Source: Luteimicrobium sp042670205
GTDB lineage: Bacteria; Actinomycetota; Actinomycetes; Actinomycetales; Cellulomonadaceae
Direction of reading: 5' to 3'
DNA: 64,000 nt
NCBI RefSeq assembly: GCF_042670205.1
Contig: NZ_JBHUWD010000014.1
Span: 23,547-87,546, forward strand
This document shows positions 49,557-57,498 of this stretch, one piece after another; positions within the stretch are counted from its first letter, which is position 1; the number at the start of each line of letters is the position of its first letter. The position numbers were made by a program, and so were the translations under genes. A model generated the notes under the pieces. The model was not told the DNA's origin, did no database searches, and was given only the letters and a program-made list of their open reading frames with translations.

Positions 49557-51347
49557 TCAGAACGGAGGGATCCCGAGCGGGTCCGGCGGCGTTGGGTTCA
49601 TCCCGGCGGGTGGTCCGCTCTCGTCATGCGGTTCCGTGCGTAGCGGACGCAGTCGCCGCGAGGTCGTGGGGCCGAGCGCCCGGCCCGGGTCGCTCGGCGT
49701 CGGCGGGACGCGGTACTCGTGACGCGACGGTGCGGTCCAGGTGATCGCGCCGTCGTCGTCGGTGCGCGTCGACCAGCCGCCGTGCGTCTTGGCGTTGTGA
49801 TGTGCGCGACAGACGGGGTGCAGGTTCGAGGCGCGCGTCTGCCCGGTGGTCTCGCCCGTCGGATCGAAAGGTTCGAGGTGGTCCAGATCGCATCGGTCGG
49901 CCGGCACCTGGCAACCCGGGAATGTACAGATCGGGTCGCGCGTGCGGACCAGGTCCCCGAGAACCGTCCCTGGCCGGTACCCGGTGCGTGACACGTCGGT
50001 CGCAGCACCGGTCGTCGGGTCGGTCAGGATCCTGCGCCACGTGGCGTCGCCGTGGATGGCGAGCGCCCGCGCCACCGCGGCGGGCACCGGCCCGTAACCA
50101 GCGAGCTGGGCGGGCGATTCGTCGAGCCCGAGCAGCGTGGTGGCCGACACGGTGACGTTGATGACCGCGCCGACCAAAGAGACCGGGTGGGTTCGGGGCT
50201 CGGCCTTTCGGGGCTCGACTTGCGCCACGACGTCGGTCGCCGCCTGCTCGTCGTGGGTGCCGGTGGTGTCCGGGGTACCGGTGCTGTCCAGAGGCGCGAC
50301 GCTCGTCGTGACGAGCTGTGTGAGCGTGTCGGCCCGGAGCTGGCCGAGCGTGCGTCCCTCGCCGGGCTGCCGGACGTTGTGGCGCGCGACCGAGTCGAGC
50401 CGAGCCCAGATGCGTGCGGCGTCGGCGGCGGGCAGCAGCGCGGTGAGCCAGGCCATCTGGTCCGGTGCGGGGTCGATCCAAACATGGCGCTCGGCCCTCG
50501 CCGTTTCCGCGCGCTGCACAGCGCCCTCGGGGTCCGCCTCGATGGCGGCGCGTCGGAGACGATCGCGCAGCTGTCGAGCTGTCATCCCGATGGCCGGCCC
50601 CGGTTCCGCTGAGGTGCCCACGAGGTCTGCGGCAACCCGGCGACGCACGGCCAGGGGCACCGTGTCGCTGGCCAGGAGTGCGTCGGCTCGGGCGACGTCG
50701 ATACGTCCGTCCGCGAGCGCGTCCGCCACGGCAGGTGAGGCAGACAGGCCGACCGCGCGACCCGCGATCGCGCCCGCCGTGTACCGGGACGTCACGAGCG
50801 CTGCCGTGAGCTCGTGCGTCACGGCCTCGAGCGCCTGGGACGACTCGCCTCCTCGCGCCAGCAGCTCGCCGACGACCCGCGCTTGCGCGGCCGCCGCCCA
50901 CGAGGCGACGTGCTGCCAATCGACCACCGCATCGACGAGCTGCTCGTCGTCCAGGTCGGCGAGCTCGGTGCCCGTCAGCGCCGCTGCCTTGGCGAGGACC
51001 AGTGCGTCGATCCCGGTTGCGTCGGCCTCCGGCCCGCGCTCCCATCCTTGGCTGGTGCTGGTGCTGGTGCTGGTGCTGGTGCTGGTGCTGGTGCTGGCGC
51101 CCGGGCCACGAGTGGCACGAGCCCCGGCAGCCCCCTCGCCGCCGGCGTGCTCGGTGTCCGGTCGATCTGTGGCCGAGGGCCGCGGTGCGTGCCGCCCCCA
51201 GCCGGTGTGATCGAGCTCGACCGCCCTCGTCAGAAGGCTGGCGAGCGCGAGGTCGAGGAGCGAGGACACTCCTCGAGGCCCGGCGGCCCTCGGGTCGAAT
51301 CCGGGCACGGCGTCGGCTGCTCCGACCTCGTACTCTGATTCGAACAT
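49557..51347 (-). CDS. DUF222/HNH endonuclease (13E12-repeat family type), SOS-controlled
   Basis: 596 aa. The central DUF222 domain (~110-400) includes LTAALVTSRYTAGAIAGRAV, RIDVARADALL and TARQLRDRLRRAAIEADP. The C-terminal HNH nuclease motif is RDPICTFPGCQVPADRCDLDHLEPF, followed by LHPVCRAHHNAKTHGGW, with paired Cys and the catalytic DLDH. A run of Ser-Thr dipeptides near 85-99 is encoded by a hexanucleotide microsatellite. ATG 51347 is 7 nt after TAGAAT and lies inside a perfect LexA-type box, so the gene should be leaderless and induced by DNA damage, as known for mycobacterial 13E12-family genes. Role in repair or as a selfish element is unresolved. Confidence 0.88.
   Translation of the reverse strand: MFESEYEVGAADAVPGFDPRAAGPRGVSSLLDLALASLLTRAVELDHTGWGRHAPRPSATDRPDTEHAGGEGAAGARATRGPGASTSTSTSTSTSTSTSQGWERGPEADATGIDALVLAKAAALTGTELADLDDEQLVDAVVDWQHVASWAAAAQARVVGELLARGGESSQALEAVTHELTAALVTSRYTAGAIAGRAVGLSASPAVADALADGRIDVARADALLASDTVPLAVRRRVAADLVGTSAEPGPAIGMTARQLRDRLRRAAIEADPEGAVQRAETARAERHVWIDPAPDQMAWLTALLPAADAARIWARLDSVARHNVRQPGEGRTLGQLRADTLTQLVTTSVAPLDSTGTPDTTGTHDEQAATDVVAQVEPRKAEPRTHPVSLVGAVINVTVSATTLLGLDESPAQLAGYGPVPAAVARALAIHGDATWRRILTDPTTGAATDVSRTGYRPGTVLGDLVRTRDPICTFPGCQVPADRCDLDHLEPFDPTGETTGQTRASNLHPVCRAHHNAKTHGGWSTRTDDDGAITWTAPSRHEYRVPPTPSDPGRALGPTTSRRLRPLRTEPHDESGPPAGMNPTPPDPLGIPPF
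51051..51097. repeat. GCTGGT hexanucleotide microsatellite inside the HNH gene
   Basis: About 7.8 copies of the 6-nt unit on the plus strand, encoding the Ser-Thr run on the minus strand. Unit gain or loss keeps the frame and only changes linker length. Confidence 0.85.
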
Positions 51348-51355
51348 GTGTTCGA
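51340..51355. promoter_or_regulatory. LexA (SOS) box at the HNH gene start
   Basis: TCGAAC-ATGT-GTTCGA is a perfect match to the mycobacterial SOS box TCGAAC-N4-GTTCGA. It covers the start codon (51345-51347) and abuts the TAGAAT -10 box (51355-51360 on the minus strand), so bound LexA would block initiation. Confidence 0.75.
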
Positions 51356-51732
51356 TTCTACCGGCGGGTCGACGGAGGCACCAGACCTCCGACGAGATCT
51401 GTGGAAAAGCCTCCGGGCCGGTCTTCGCCCAGGTCGGAGGGCAACGCTCGGACAGGGCGCGACGGGCCTGCCTGCCGCGGCGCCCCGCCCGTCGTGGCGC
51501 GCCAACGCCTCGTCGGAGACCCGCCCGGACCCGGCGCCCGGACCTGGCGCCCGGACCTGGCGGCCGGACCTGGCGGCCGGACCTGGCGGCCGGACCTGGC
51601 GGCCGGACCTGGCGCCCGGACCTGGCGCCCGGACCTGGCGCCCGGACCTGCCGCCCGGACCCGCCGTTCCGACGTCGGCCCGGCGCCGTCGTCGGGCCGG
51701 GAACCCGGACCGGCGAACGCCCGGCCGCCCCG
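51348..51732. other. 385-bp intergenic region with a 13-bp minisatellite
   Basis: Lies between two minus-strand genes. Next to the HNH gene it holds that gene's promoter; the middle carries the tandem repeat at 51527-51663; GC-rich potential hairpins such as CCCGGCGCCG (from 51677) lie near the alditol oxidase end. Open frames through it are repeat artefacts, not genes. Confidence 0.55.
51527..51663. repeat. 13-bp tandem repeat (minisatellite), about 10.5 copies
   Basis: The unit GGACCTGGCGCCC or GGACCTGGCGGCC recurs at 51527, 51540, 51553, 51566, 51579, 51592, 51605, 51618, 51631, 51644 and 51657. Variants are block-clustered (four adjacent GGCC-type units in the middle), typical of slippage. 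13 is not a multiple of 3 and the array is non-coding. Confidence 0.9.
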
Positions 51733-52995
51733 TCAGACCCCCAGCACTCGCTCGACGGCTGCATTGCGGAACACCCCGCGCGGGTCGCGGCGTGCGACGA
51801 GCTCGCGGGCGTCGTCGAACCGGGGGTACCGACCGGCGAGGGTGGCGGCGTCGAGCAGGTGGACCTTGCCCCAGTGCGGGCGCGCTCCGAAAGGCGCCAG
51901 CGCCGCCTCGATCGAGGGCAGTGCCGCCAGCACGCGCGGCTGGTCGTTGCGCCAGGTGAAGTGGATGGCGAGCGAGTCCCGCCCGTACGCCGGGCTCAGC
52001 CAGAGGTCGTCGGCGGCGACGGTCCGCAGCTCCGTCACGACGAGCGCGTCCACGAACTCCGGTGCGACGGCGCGCACCGCCCGCAGGGCGTCGACGGCGT
52101 CGGACCGGTCGACGAAGTACTCGGTCTGGATCTCGTCGCCGACGCTCGGCGTCGCGTCGAAGCGGAAGTGCGGGAGCCGTTCGTTCCACGTCCCCGCGGT
52201 GAGGTGGAACGTGGTGTTGACCTCGTCGGTGGGGACGATGAGCGGCTGCGCGAGGCCGGAGGCGCGCACGCCGAGCAGGTCGGGGACGTCGTCGTCCTCC
52301 AGGCCTTCGACGTCGGTGCGGCGCTTGACCCAGACCTGCTCGACGGCGTCGTCGACCCAGTTCGTGAACACGCTCACGCTGTACCCGGCACCTGTCACGG
52401 CGGGCAGGTCGCCGAGCAGCGCGTCCCACGGGAGGTCGCGGTAGGAGTCCTGGCGCACCAGGTAGGCCGGCTCCACCGCGAGGGTCACGCGCACGACGAC
52501 GCCCAGCGCGCCCAGGGCGACGACGCTCCCGTCGAGCTCGGGGTCGCCCGCGCGGACGGTGCGGAGCGCGCCGTCGGGCCCGACGATCTCCAGCCCACGG
52601 ACCGCCGTCGACAGCGAGCCGTTGGCGTCGCCCGACCCGTGCGTGCCCGTCGCGACCGCACCCGCGACCGAGATGTGGGGCAGCGAGCCCAGGTTGTGCA
52701 GGGCCCAGCCCCGTCCCGCGAGCCAGCCTGCGAGCTCGCCGTAGCGGGTGCCGCCGCCCACGGTCACCGTCCGCGCGGCCTCGTCGAGCACCGGCTCGGC
52801 GGGGATCGAGGTCACGGTCACGAGGGTCCCCGACGTGTCGGGGAGGTCGTTGAAGGAGTGCCGGGTGCCGAGGGGACGTACGCGCGAGGCGTCCGCGACC
52901 GCGCGCTGGACGTCCTCGATGGTGCGCGCCTCGACGAGGGCGGTGCCGGTGATGTCGTGGTTGCCAGCCCAGTTCGCGATCTGCATGGCCCCCAT
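51733..52995 (-). CDS. aldO: alditol oxidase / D-arabinono-lactone oxidase family FAD enzyme
   Basis: About 420 aa, VAO-type flavoprotein. NWAGN near the start, PLGTRHSFND (the His that covalently holds FAD in AldO), SLPHISVAGAVATGTHGSG, FRFDATPSVGDEIQTEYFV, ELRTVAADDLWLSPAYGRDSLAIHFTW and PHWGKVH closely follow Streptomyces alditol oxidase. It would oxidise terminal hydroxyls of xylitol, sorbitol or similar polyols with O2, giving H2O2. ATG 52995 has GGGGTG upstream; ATG 52986 is an alternative. Confidence 0.88.
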   Translation of the reverse strand: MGAMQIANWAGNHDITGTALVEARTIEDVQRAVADASRVRPLGTRHSFNDLPDTSGTLVTVTSIPAEPVLDEAARTVTVGGGTRYGELAGWLAGRGWALHNLGSLPHISVAGAVATGTHGSGDANGSLSTAVRGLEIVGPDGALRTVRAGDPELDGSVVALGALGVVVRVTLAVEPAYLVRQDSYRDLPWDALLGDLPAVTGAGYSVSVFTNWVDDAVEQVWVKRRTDVEGLEDDDVPDLLGVRASGLAQPLIVPTDEVNTTFHLTAGTWNERLPHFRFDATPSVGDEIQTEYFVDRSDAVDALRAVRAVAPEFVDALVVTELRTVAADDLWLSPAYGRDSLAIHFTWRNDQPRVLAALPSIEAALAPFGARPHWGKVHLLDAATLAGRYPRFDDARELVARRDPRGVFRNAAVERVLGV

Positions 52996-53064
52996 CACAT
53001 CACCCCGGGCACGGAACGCGTCGCGCCGTCCGACAGCACGCGTCGGGCCCCGAACGCCCAGCGC

Positions 53065-53565
53065 TCACCGCACGAGCGCACCGTCCGCGAAGAACGCGGT
53101 CCGCTCGTCGTCGGCGAGCCCGGCATCGAGGCGCTCGCGGATCCGGTCCTGCACGGGCGGCAGCTGCGACACGCGGCACCAGCGGGCCTCGGTGTTCTCC
53201 CCGTCGGCGGGGCGCGGCTCGCCGGACCGCCACTCCAGCCGGAACACGAAGTCGATGAACTGCACCTGGTCGCCGTTCGGGTAGACGCCCGGCTCGGTCA
53301 CCCCGACGCGTGCGAGTCGCAGCGGGACGGCCTCGACGCCTGCTTCTTCCGAGACCTCCCGGACGGCCGCGTCGGCGGGGTGCTCGCCCGGGTCGACGAT
53401 GCCCGTCACCGGGGTCCAGGCGCCGTTGTCGGCGCGGCGCACCATGAGGACCTCCGGGTCGGTGGTGTCCGCGTCCCGCACGACGACGGCGGTCACTCCC
53501 GTCAGCCAGAGCGGTGCGTGCCCGATCTTCTCGCGCAGGGCGAGGACGAACTCCGGTGTCGACAT
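53065..53565 (-). CDS. Nudix hydrolase
   Basis: 166 aa. The Nudix box is GIVDPGEHPADAAVREVSEEAGV (G-x5-E-x7-RE-V-x-EE-x-G-V), complete. Probably hydrolyses a nucleoside diphosphate derivative; substrate unknown. VQFIDFVFRLEWRSGEP follows the box. Confidence 0.9.
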   Translation of the reverse strand: MSTPEFVLALREKIGHAPLWLTGVTAVVVRDADTTDPEVLMVRRADNGAWTPVTGIVDPGEHPADAAVREVSEEAGVEAVPLRLARVGVTEPGVYPNGDQVQFIDFVFRLEWRSGEPRPADGENTEARWCRVSQLPPVQDRIRERLDAGLADDERTAFFADGALVR

Positions 53566-53626
53566 GCGGTCACGGTAACGGTCGGTCCCCGGTGCCGCTG
53601 GGAGAGGCGTGCGGAGACCGGACCGC

Positions 53627-54643
53627 TCAGACCGCCGCCGTCGCCTTCCCCGTGGACGCGAGCGCCGCCGCGACCTCCTCCTCCACGAGCGCGTGGTTGA
53701 CTCCGGCGCCCGCCATGGTGCCGGCGGCGATCGCGACGGGCACGTTCGCGTAGGCCGCGACGACGTTGCCCGCGGCCCAGACGCGCGGCACGGTGGTGCG
53801 TCCGAGCAGGTCGACCGGCACCGCGCCGGGGAGCGTGCCGCCGGGGCCGCTGCCGCCGGCGGTGCGCTCCGCCCCGAGCCGCAGCAGGAGGTCGTCGCCG
53901 GGTCGTGGCTCGGGTGCCGTGAAGACGGCGTCGACGTCGAGGGTCCGGCCGTCGTCGAGCAGGAGCGCGGCCAGGCGCTCGCCGTCGGGTCCGGCGGTGC
54001 CGTCCGCGCGGACCGCGCGCCCGTCCTCGACGACGATCCCGCGGGCCTCCAGCGCGGCCCGCTCCTCGGGGGTGGGGGCGGGGGCGTCGTGCACGACGTA
54101 CGTGAGCCGGTCCGACCACTGCCGGATCAGCTGCGCCTGCCCGACGCTCGCCGGACCTGTCCCGAGCACGACGAGCCGCTGGTCCCGCACCTCGTACCCG
54201 TCGCAGTAGGGGCAGTGGGCGACGCCGCGCCCCCAGAACCGCGCAAGCCCGTCGACGGCGGGCAGCTCGTCGCGCAGCCCCGTCGCGACCACGAGGTGCC
54301 GGGCGTGGTGGGTGGAGCCGTCGGTGGTCGTCACGGTGACGGTCGATCCGTCGGTCCGGGCGTCCGCGACCTCGGCGGTGCGGACCGCGCCCCCGTAGGA
54401 CGCGACCTCGTCGCGGCCGTCGGCGAGCAGCCGGGCCGGGGACGTGCCGTCGCGCCCCAGCACCCCGTGCATGTGTGCCGTGAAGCGGTTGCGGGGCGCG
54501 CCCGCGTCGAGCACGAGGACGCGTCGGCGCGCCCGCCCGAGCATGAGCGCTGCAGCCAGCCCGGCGACGCCACCGCCGACGACGACGGCGTCCCAGGTCT
54601 CGTGCGCGGTGGTCGGGTCCGTGGTGGAGGGTGTCGTGGTCAT
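53627..54643 (-). CDS. thioredoxin-reductase-like NAD(P)/FAD oxidoreductase
   Basis: 338 aa from ATG 54643 (GTG 54652 possible). WDAVVVGGGVAGLAAALMLGRARRRVLVLDAG binds FAD. GVAHCPYCDGYEVRDQRLVVLG has the redox CxxC and begins the NADPH domain. VWAAGNVVAAYANVPVAIAAGTMAGAGVNHAL is the C-terminal FAD motif. Divergent from an XRE-cupin regulator over a long dyad, an arrangement pointing to a specific, induced role rather than housekeeping thioredoxin reduction. Confidence 0.88.
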   Translation of the reverse strand: MTTTPSTTDPTTAHETWDAVVVGGGVAGLAAALMLGRARRRVLVLDAGAPRNRFTAHMHGVLGRDGTSPARLLADGRDEVASYGGAVRTAEVADARTDGSTVTVTTTDGSTHHARHLVVATGLRDELPAVDGLARFWGRGVAHCPYCDGYEVRDQRLVVLGTGPASVGQAQLIRQWSDRLTYVVHDAPAPTPEERAALEARGIVVEDGRAVRADGTAGPDGERLAALLLDDGRTLDVDAVFTAPEPRPGDDLLLRLGAERTAGGSGPGGTLPGAVPVDLLGRTTVPRVWAAGNVVAAYANVPVAIAAGTMAGAGVNHALVEEEVAAALASTGKATAAV

Positions 54644-54667
54644 GACGTCCACGGTGGTCGCTCTCAG

Positions 54668-54699
54668 GCTGATATGGCAACGTGCCTTGCAGTATCAGC
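54668..54699. promoter_or_regulatory. 32-bp dyad operator between TrxB-like and XRE-cupin genes
   Basis: GCTGATA-N2-GCAA at 54668-54680 and TTGC-N2-TATCAGC at 54687-54699 are perfect inverted copies around a 6-bp centre. The element is equidistant (15-25 bp) from both start codons, so one regulator can control both genes. Confidence 0.65.
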
Positions 54700-54714
54700 A
54701 ACATGAGGAGCGAG

Positions 54715-55320
54715 ATGGCAGCGCACGAGCATCCGACGCCCGAGACCGGCGAGACCGACCTGCGCGAGCTGCTCGACGGCGTCGGGCCGCGCCTGCGGGA
54801 CCTGCGCCGTCGGCGGGGGATGACGCTCGCCCAGGTCGCGGACGCGACCGGCGTCGGCGTCAGCACGCTGTCCCGGCTCGAGTCCGGCGGGCGCCGGCCG
54901 ACCCTCGAGCTCCTCGTGCCGCTCGCCCGGACCTACCGCGTCGCGCTCGACGACCTCGTGGGCGCGCCCCCGACGGGCGACCCCCGCGTCCGGCCGCGAC
55001 CCGAGCGCCGGCACGGCAACATCTACCTGCCGCTGACCCCGCACGCGTCGGGCGTCCAGGCGTACAAGGCGATCATCCCCGGCCGCGACCCCGACGCCCC
55101 CGTCAAGCTGGGCCGGCATGACGGGTACGAGTGGTGCTACGTCCTCAGCGGGCGCGTCCGCCTCGACCTCGCCGACCGCACCACGATCCTCGAGCCCGGC
55201 GAGGCCGCGGAGTTCGACACCCGCACCCCGCACGCCATCGTCAACGCCGGCCGCGAGGTCGCTGAGGTCCTGCACCTCTTCGGCCCCCAGGGCGAGCAGG
55301 TGCACGTGCGCGAGGGGTGA
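54715..55320 (+). CDS. XRE-family regulator with cupin sensor domain
   Basis: 201 aa. HTH at ~20-75: LRDLRRRRGMTLAQVADATGVGVSTLSRLESGGRRPTLELLVPLA. Cupin_2 at ~115-195 with GYEWCYVLSGRVRLDLADRTTILEPGEAAEFDTRTPHAIVN. Likely binds a small molecule and controls the divergent reductase gene. Start ATG 54715 is 4 nt after GAGGAG; ATG 54703 is an alternative. Confidence 0.9.
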   Translation: MAAHEHPTPETGETDLRELLDGVGPRLRDLRRRRGMTLAQVADATGVGVSTLSRLESGGRRPTLELLVPLARTYRVALDDLVGAPPTGDPRVRPRPERRHGNIYLPLTPHASGVQAYKAIIPGRDPDAPVKLGRHDGYEWCYVLSGRVRLDLADRTTILEPGEAAEFDTRTPHAIVNAGREVAEVLHLFGPQGEQVHVREG

Positions 55321-55440
55321 CGCTGCGGTCGTCCGGGAAGGCGACGGCCGCGGGCCGGCGTCGTCACGCGACAGCGGGTCCGGATCGACCGCGACCGTCC
55401 CGGCGGGGACCCCCGAGCGGCGCTCGTGACGACGGCACCG

Positions 55441-55650
55441 TCAGGTCGACGTCGCGTCCATGGTCCGAGACCTGCGAACGAATGCCGCCATCGCGAGGAG
55501 GGACCCGACGACCGGCACGACGACGGCGAGCGCCAGCACGCCGAGGCTCGTGAGCCGCGGCCCGGCGGCTCGCACTCGGGCGACCGCGCACCCGATCCCG
55601 ACGAGCCACGCCACGACGACGACCGCCTCGGCGGGCGAGAGCTCGAACAC
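55441..55650 (-). CDS. small two-helix membrane protein (PLDc_N-like)
   Basis: 69 aa. GTG 55650 starts 2 nt after the stop of the upstream SRPBCC gene. Two membrane helices (~8-25 and ~34-58) with VVVPVVGSLLAMAAFVRR, resembling the PLDc N-terminal two-helix domain found alone in small actinobacterial proteins. Probably co-transcribed with the SRPBCC gene. Confidence 0.6.
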   Translation of the reverse strand: MFELSPAEAVVVVAWLVGIGCAVARVRAAGPRLTSLGVLALAVVVPVVGSLLAMAAFVRRSRTMDATST

Positions 55651-55652
55651 GC

Positions 55653-56330
55653 TCAGGCTCCTGGCTCGCCCAGGTACGCGCTGACGGTCCGCGCGGCGGC
55701 GGCGAGCGCGGCGTCCTCGTCGACGCCGGACGCTGCGTGCGCGTGCCCCCACTCGCGCCCGGAGTGCCGGACGAACGCGACGCCGTCGGGCGAGGCGAGC
55801 CAGCCGGTGGCGTCCTGGGCGGTGGTGGCGCTGCGGGTCGTGAGGTACCGGACGAGCCCGACGAGCGCGAGGTCCCACCCGATCCCGACGGCGCCGGGCC
55901 CGTAGGCGTCCCACTGGGGTGCTCGGGGGAGCAGGTGGGAGAGGGTGAGGCGGCTGTCGTCGTCGCCGCCGGACGCGGACTCCTCCCGCTCGAGCCCGAC
56001 GGTCACCCAGGACGTCTCGTCGCCGAACTCCCACGTGATGCGGAACCGGTGCGGCGGCCGGCAGTCGAGGACGGTGCCGCTGGCGTTGCCCTCGAGCTGG
56101 TACCGGCCGTCGTCGGCGAGATCACCGGTGACGGGCACGAACCAGCGGCTGATGTGCTCGGCCTGCGTGACGGCGGGCCACACGGTGTCGAGGTCGTAGG
56201 GGAGCGTGATGGCGAGGACGACCTCGTCGCGCAGCGCGCCGTCGTCCTCGCGGACGTCGACGGTGCGGGCGACTGTGCCGAGCGGTCCGCCCGACGGCGT
56301 CGGCTGCTCGGATGCGGGGGCGTCGCTCAT
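55653..56330 (-). CDS. SRPBCC (AHSA1-like) domain protein
   Basis: 225 aa. LAITLPYDLDTVWPAVTQAEHISRWFVPVTGDL, YQLEGNASGTVLDCRPPHRFRITWEFGDETSWVTVGLE and SRLTLSHLLPR follow the activator-of-Hsp90-like START fold. The C-terminal ~70 residues add an extra helical part. GGAGGA is 4 nt before ATG 56330. Function: small-molecule binding or stress-related, unassigned. Confidence 0.85.
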   Translation of the reverse strand: MSDAPASEQPTPSGGPLGTVARTVDVREDDGALRDEVVLAITLPYDLDTVWPAVTQAEHISRWFVPVTGDLADDGRYQLEGNASGTVLDCRPPHRFRITWEFGDETSWVTVGLEREESASGGDDDSRLTLSHLLPRAPQWDAYGPGAVGIGWDLALVGLVRYLTTRSATTAQDATGWLASPDGVAFVRHSGREWGHAHAASGVDEDAALAAAARTVSAYLGEPGA

Positions 56331-56444
56331 CGGGTCCTCCGGTGGTCCGCGTCGGGCGGTCGTGGCGGGCGGGAGCCCGTCCCGTTCACCGTAGCGCCGC
56401 CGGTCCCGCTCCCGCGCTGCGGCGAGGGCCTGAGAGGTCGCCGG

Positions 56445-57002
56445 TCAGCGCCGCCGTGCGGGCGCCCCGCCGAGCCGTTCGAGCCCGTCGCGCTCGACCC
56501 GCCGTCGCCGCAGTACGCGTCGCAGCTCGAGCCCGCCCACGACGACGGCCGTCAGCCCGACGACCGCGACGGCCAGCACGGGCCCGTGGTCTCCCACGAA
56601 GTCCTTGCTCGCCTCCATCGGCCAGACCGTGAGGGCGGCGACGGCGGCGAGCGCGATCCCGACGACGAGCGTCCGGACGACCACGCGCGGCCAGCCCGGC
56701 GGCGCGGGCGCGAGCGCGCGCTGGACGGTCCGGACGTCGTCGGCGGTCACGGCAACCCCGGTGGCCGGGTCCTCGAAGGTGTACCGGGGCGCGCCGTCGG
56801 CGAGGGTGACGTCGACGTCGCAGCGCAGGCGCGAGCCCGGGAGCGTGACCTTCACGGTGCCGTGGTCGGGGGTGAGGCGGCCGGTCGCCGCCTTCGCGTC
56901 GTAGGCGCGCAGGTGGGCGACGAGACCGATCGTCGCGTTCTTGAGCCGCGCCCGTCGGGCGGTCTGCTCGGGGCTGTAGGTCGCGGTGCGGGTGCGGGAC
57001 AT
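56445..57002 (-). CDS. hypothetical membrane protein
   Basis: 185 aa. A charged N-terminal half with YSPEQTARRARLKNATIGLVAHLRAYDAKAATG is followed by a beta-rich segment and two membrane helices (~103-120 and ~140-160), then an Arg-rich tail. No family recognised. GAGGAAG precedes ATG 57002. Confidence 0.6.
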   Translation of the reverse strand: MSRTRTATYSPEQTARRARLKNATIGLVAHLRAYDAKAATGRLTPDHGTVKVTLPGSRLRCDVDVTLADGAPRYTFEDPATGVAVTADDVRTVQRALAPAPPGWPRVVVRTLVVGIALAAVAALTVWPMEASKDFVGDHGPVLAVAVVGLTAVVVGGLELRRVLRRRRVERDGLERLGGAPARRR

Positions 57003-57177
57003 CTCGCTTCCTCGTGCGTCGCCCGGTGCTGCGGCGGTCCAGGCCGAGGCGTCGTCGCCGCGGCGCCGTCACGCTAGGGACGGAACGTGAAGGCACGCCG
57101 GGACGGACCTTGGTGCCGCCTGTCAGTGCAGGTCATGATGGGCGTCCGCGGCCGACGACGGGCGCGGGGACGGGGGA

Positions 57178-57453
57178 GTGGTGCGGGTCTGGACGGCGTC
57201 GTGGCGGGGGTGGCCGCTGGCCGCGCTCGTGGTCGCGGCAGGCTGCCTCGTGGCGGCCGGGAACTGGTGGAGCACGTGGCGCGCGTTCGTCGGCGACCCG
57301 GGCACGGCGGCCCTGGCGGACCACGCCGGGCACCGCAGCCTCCTGTACGTGGGGTGGGCGGTCGTCGCTCTCGGCGTCGCAGTGGTGCTGCGGGCGGTCC
57401 GGGAGCAGCGCCTGGGCCGGCTCGACCCCGCCCCGCCCGAGGGCGCACCATGA
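57178..57453 (+). CDS. small membrane protein, unknown function
   Basis: 91 aa from GTG 57178 or 57181, behind GGGGGAG. Two hydrophobic helices (~12-28 and ~55-72). No recognised family. Same strand as, and 45 bp before, the beta-glucosidase gene, so possibly co-transcribed. Confidence 0.5.
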   Translation: MVRVWTASWRGWPLAALVVAAGCLVAAGNWWSTWRAFVGDPGTAALADHAGHRSLLYVGWAVVALGVAVVLRAVREQRLGRLDPAPPEGAP

Positions 57454-57498
57454 GCGCAGCGCACCACTGACCGCCTCAGCGCAAGGAGCCAGCCGACG

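Noticed and set aside
51527..51663. Tandem repeat as CRISPR array
   Set aside because: Units are contiguous 13-mers with no unique spacers and no cas genes nearby.
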